From Alistipes sp. dk3624 (GTDB lineage Bacteria > Bacteroidota > Bacteroidia > Bacteroidales > Rikenellaceae): 64,000 bases of DNA. The notes beneath the pieces were generated by a model. The model made no database searches, was not told where the DNA came from, and was given only the letters and a program-made list of their open reading frames with translations. A program made the position numbers and the translations under genes. Where the stretch lies: the NCBI RefSeq assembly GCF_009557455.1, contig NZ_CP045651.1, positions 2,418,001 to 2,482,000 on the forward strand, given 5' to 3'. The number at the start of each line of letters is the position of its first letter. The stretch's first letter is position 1. This document shows positions 61,099 to 64,000 of the stretch, in pieces.

Positions 61099-64000
61099 GC
61101 TTGCTTTTTTAATCGGTTCGTGGAGACATAGGTGTATATGGCCGGGACGATGTACAGCGTCATGATCGTCGAAACCAGCATGCCGCCCACCACGGCGATC
61201 CCCATTGTGATCCGTCCGTTGGCTCCCTCGCCGGTGGCGAAGGCGAGCGGCAGCAGCCCGAGAATGGTAGAGGCGCTGGTCATCAGGATCGGGCGCAGGC
61301 GTTGCAGCGCCGCTTCTTCGATGGCCTGCATCTTGGCGACGCCCGTTCCCTGTTTCTGGTTGGCGAATTCGACGATCAGGATACCGTTCTTGGCGACCAG
61401 GCCGATCAGCATGATGATCCCGATCTGGCTGAAAATATTCATCGTCTGCCCGGTCGCGAACATAAATATCAGCGCTCCGGCGACAGCCAGCGGTACGGTC
61501 AGCATGATGACGAACGGGTCTTTGAAACTTTCGAACTGGGCGGCGAGGATCAGGTAGATCAGTACGATGGCCAGCACGAAGGCGAACATCAGGCTCGACG
61601 AACTTTCGCGGAACTCTTTCGAGTCGCCGGCCAGCGCGGTGCGGAACGTGTCGTCTAGTACCTCTTTCGCGATTTTGTCCATCTCGTCGAGTCCCTGACC
61701 GATCGTTTTGCCTTCGGCCAGGCCTGCGGAGATCGTGGCCGAAACGAAACGGTTGTAGCGGTAGAGCTGCGGCGGCGCGATGCCTTCGGCCAGGCTCACC
61801 AGGTTGTCCAACTGGATCATCTCGCCTTTGTCGCTGCGGATATAGATCGATTTCAGGTCGACCGGCTTGTTGCGCTGCTGCCGGTTGATCTCGCCGAGTA
61901 TTTCGTATTGTTTCCCGTTCATGTAGAAATACCCCATGCGCTGGCCGCTGAGCCCGTATTGCAGCGTCTGCGCGATGTCGCGGGTGCTGACGCCCATCAG
62001 GTTGGATTTGTCGCGGTTGATCGAAATGCGGGCTTCGGGTTTGCTGAATTTCAGGTTGACGTCGGCCATCTGGAAAGTCGGGTTGTCGTAGACCCTGGCC
62101 ATGAACTCCGGCAGTACCTCCTGCAATTTTTCGAGGTTGGTGGCTTGTAGCACGTACTGAATCGGCATCGATCCGCGTCGGCCGCCGAAAGTCGATTGTT
62201 GCTGCACGAACGCGCGGGCCATCGTCTTGCTTTTGACCGCTTTGGATAGCTGTTCGGCGATATCCATCTGCGACCGTTGGCGTTCGGTGATGTCTTTCAG
62301 CGCGATCTGCACGTTTCCGCTGCCGCTCGATACGCGGGCCGTGACGGCCCGGGATTCGGGAACCAGCGTGTCGACCAGCCGGTTGATGTCCTCGGTATAG
62401 TCGCGTATGTATTCGTAAGTGACGCCTTCCGGTCCGCGCGTATTGATCGTAATCATCGAACGGTCTTCCAGCGGCGCCATCTCGGACGGAATCCGGCTCC
62501 ACAGGACGTAGATGATGCCGACCATCGCCAGCACGATCGGGAAGGCGAGCACCCTGCGGCGCAGGAACGCCGCCAGCGTGCGGCTGTAAAAACGGTTCAT
62601 GCCGACGAAGAACGGTTCGGTCTTGCGGTAGAACCACCCCGGCCGGTCGCGGTGCTTCAACAGCTTGGTCGCCAGCATCGGTGTGAAAGTCAGCGCCGAG
62701 AATGCCGAAATGATCACCGCGCCGGCCACTACGAGGCTGAATTCCCGGAACAGCCGGCCGGTCATGCCCTCCATGAATACGATCGGGAAAAAGACGGCCA
62801 CCAACGTGATGGTCGTCGAGATGACGGCGAAAAAGATCTCCTTAGCTCCTTCGATACCGGCCTCCTTCGGACTCATGCCGCGTTCGATGCGGATGTAGAT
62901 ATTTTCGGTCATCACAATCGCGTCGTCGACGACCAGTCCGACGGCCAGCACCACGGCCAGCATCGACAGCACGTTGATCGAGAATCCGGCCAGGTACATC
63001 ACGAAGAACGATCCGATCAGCGAGACGGGGATTACTACGCACGGCACCAGCGTCACGCGCCAGTCGCGCAGGAACAGGAAAATGATGACGATCACCAGGA
63101 AGAAGGCTTCGTATACGGTGCTTTCGACTTCGTTGATCGAGGCGCGGATGAATTTCGTGTTGTCGAATCCGTAGCTGGTTTCCACGTCTTCGGGCAGATC
63201 CTTTTTCATCCGTTCCATTCGTTCGTAGACCGCGTCGGCGATTTCGATGTGGTTGGCTCCGGGCTGCGGGATCACGACGACGCCGACCATCGGCACCCCG
63301 TTCATCTTCATGTAGCTGCGGGTGTCCTGCGGGCCGAGCTCCGCCCGTCCGATGTCGCGGAATCGGATGATTCGGTTGTTCTCTTCTTTGATTATGAGAC
63401 TGTTGAATTCTTCTGCGGAGTGCATCAGTCCGAGCGTGCGAATGGTCAGTTCCGTGGTGTTTCCCTCGATGCTGCCCGACGGGAGTTCGACGTTCTCGCG
63501 GTCTACGGCGTTTTTCACGTCGACCGGCGTAAGGCCGAAACCGGCCATTTTGACCGGGTCGAGCCACAGCCGCATCGAGTAGCGCTTTTCACCCCAGATC
63601 GAAACGCTGCTGACGTCGCTGATCGTTTGAAGTTGTTCTTTAACCGTCAGGTCGGCGATTTCGCTCAGTTCCAGCAGCGAGCGTTTGTCGCTGCGGATGG
63701 CGACCATCAGGATCGGCGAAGCGTCCGCATCGGCTTTCGATACGGTCGGCGGATCGCAGTCGCGCGGCAGGTAGCGTTGTGCGCGCGAGACTTTGTCGCG
63801 CACGTCGTTGGCGGCGGTTTCGAGGTCGACCGACAGTTCGAATTCGACCGTGATGCGACTCGATCCCTGGCTGCTGACGCTCGACAGCGAGCGGATGCCG
63901 GGGATGCCGTTGATGTTTTGTTCGAGCGGCTCGGTAATCTGGTTCTCGATTACGTCGGCGTTCGCACCCGGGTAGGAGCACGAGACTGAAATGATCGGGT
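61095..64000 (-). CDS. RND efflux pump permease (HAE1/AcrB-like), 5' end outside the window
   Basis: About 968 residues are visible; the frame stays open to base 64000, so the N-terminal ~40 residues, including TM1, lie beyond the edge. The visible N-terminus (IISVSCSYPGANADVIENQITEPLEQ) is the usual first periplasmic loop. Proton relay Asp pair is in LAVGLVVDDAIVMTENIYIRIERG; TM blocks GSFFVMYLAGFSINVLSMLAV and GLVAKNGILIVEFANQ are typical. This family exports hydrophobic drugs, bile salts and detergents using proton-motive force. The membrane-fusion protein is probably upstream, outside the window. Substrate cannot be read. Confidence 0.94.
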   Translation of the reverse strand, partial: PIISVSCSYPGANADVIENQITEPLEQNINGIPGIRSLSSVSSQGSSRITVEFELSVDLETAANDVRDKVSRAQRYLPRDCDPPTVSKADADASPILMVAIRSDKRSLLELSEIADLTVKEQLQTISDVSSVSIWGEKRYSMRLWLDPVKMAGFGLTPVDVKNAVDRENVELPSGSIEGNTTELTIRTLGLMHSAEEFNSLIIKEENNRIIRFRDIGRAELGPQDTRSYMKMNGVPMVGVVVIPQPGANHIEIADAVYERMERMKKDLPEDVETSYGFDNTKFIRASINEVESTVYEAFFLVIVIIFLFLRDWRVTLVPCVVIPVSLIGSFFVMYLAGFSINVLSMLAVVLAVGLVVDDAIVMTENIYIRIERGMSPKEAGIEGAKEIFFAVISTTITLVAVFFPIVFMEGMTGRLFREFSLVVAGAVIISAFSALTFTPMLATKLLKHRDRPGWFYRKTEPFFVGMNRFYSRTLAAFLRRRVLAFPIVLAMVGIIYVLWSRIPSEMAPLEDRSMITINTRGPEGVTYEYIRDYTEDINRLVDTLVPESRAVTARVSSGSGNVQIALKDITERQRSQMDIAEQLSKAVKSKTMARAFVQQQSTFGGRRGSMPIQYVLQATNLEKLQEVLPEFMARVYDNPTFQMADVNLKFSKPEARISINRDKSNLMGVSTRDIAQTLQYGLSGQRMGYFYMNGKQYEILGEINRQQRNKPVDLKSIYIRSDKGEMIQLDNLVSLAEGIAPPQLYRYNRFVSATISAGLAEGKTIGQGLDEMDKIAKEVLDDTFRTALAGDSKEFRESSSSLMFAFVLAIVLIYLILAAQFESFKDPFVIMLTVPLAVAGALIFMFATGQTMNIFSQIGIIMLIGLVAKNGILIVEFANQKQGTGVAKMQAIEEAALQRLRPILMTSASTILGLLPLAFATGEGANGRITMGIAVVGGMLVSTIMTLYIVPAIYTYVSTNRLKKQA

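Overview
The window looks like a chromosomal segment of a high-GC member of the Bacteroidales, most plausibly Alistipes or another Rikenellaceae. Evidence: Bacteroidetes-type -7 promoter elements (TAnnTTTG, often TACCTTTG) precede many genes. Several gene fusions and gene orders are typical of the phylum (LpxC-FabZ, MurF-Alr, rsfS-ftsH-cdsA-psd, divergent tamB/tsaD). There are many exported glycan-processing lipoproteins and enzymes. A cysteate synthase homologue fits the sulfonolipid chemistry reported for Alistipes. I see no rRNA, tRNA, CRISPR array, insertion sequence or phage genes. The genus is an inference.

Layout. 1-11.5 kb: a SPOUT RNA methylase, an NSS sodium symporter, a U32 peptidase-family protein, an RlmI-like methylase, a BASS sodium symporter, an orphan LTA-synthase-like membrane domain and a TamB-family giant. 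11.6-14.5 kb: tsaD, then a visibly AT-rich island of two NVEALA peptides flanking a beta-propeller lipoprotein. 14.5-18.8 kb: a GH78 rhamnosidase and a Tat-exported Gfo/Idh/MocA oxidoreductase. 18.9-24.3 kb: rimP-nusA-(small membrane protein)-infB. 24.4-28.6 kb: lpxC/fabZ-lpxA, divergent from a TonB-like gene and fabI. 28.6-31.7 kb: a GH43 plus sialate esterase operon. 31.7-36.8 kb: an AI-2E-type permease and rsfS-ftsH-cdsA-psd.

36.9-46.2 kb: oxyR, a TIGR01212 radical SAM protein, a TPR-like protein, an AraC regulator, serB, a TetR regulator, an RsmI-like methylase and murF-alr. 46.3-51.0 kb: a PCMD lipoprotein and PorT-type barrel, divergent from a DUF5722 lipoprotein. 51.1-55.6 kb: a PepSY-like protein, a small barrel, ppx and ppk1. 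55.8-57.7 kb: cysteate synthase and a frameshifted GNAT gene. 57.7-64 kb: GH127, then tolC and an RND pump gene that runs off the right edge.

How it fits together. Most of the window is core envelope and translation functions: lipid A, phospholipid and peptidoglycan synthesis, ribosome maturation, IF-2 and NusA. CAZyme units (GH78, GH43 with an esterase, GH127) are interspersed without SusC/SusD partners, so they are not classical polysaccharide utilisation loci. The least ordinary parts are the NVEALA island, cysteate synthase, the internally duplicated NusA tail, a terminator-like hairpin in the probable rimP-nusA-infB leader, and the PCMD/PorT/DUF5722 lipoprotein cluster.
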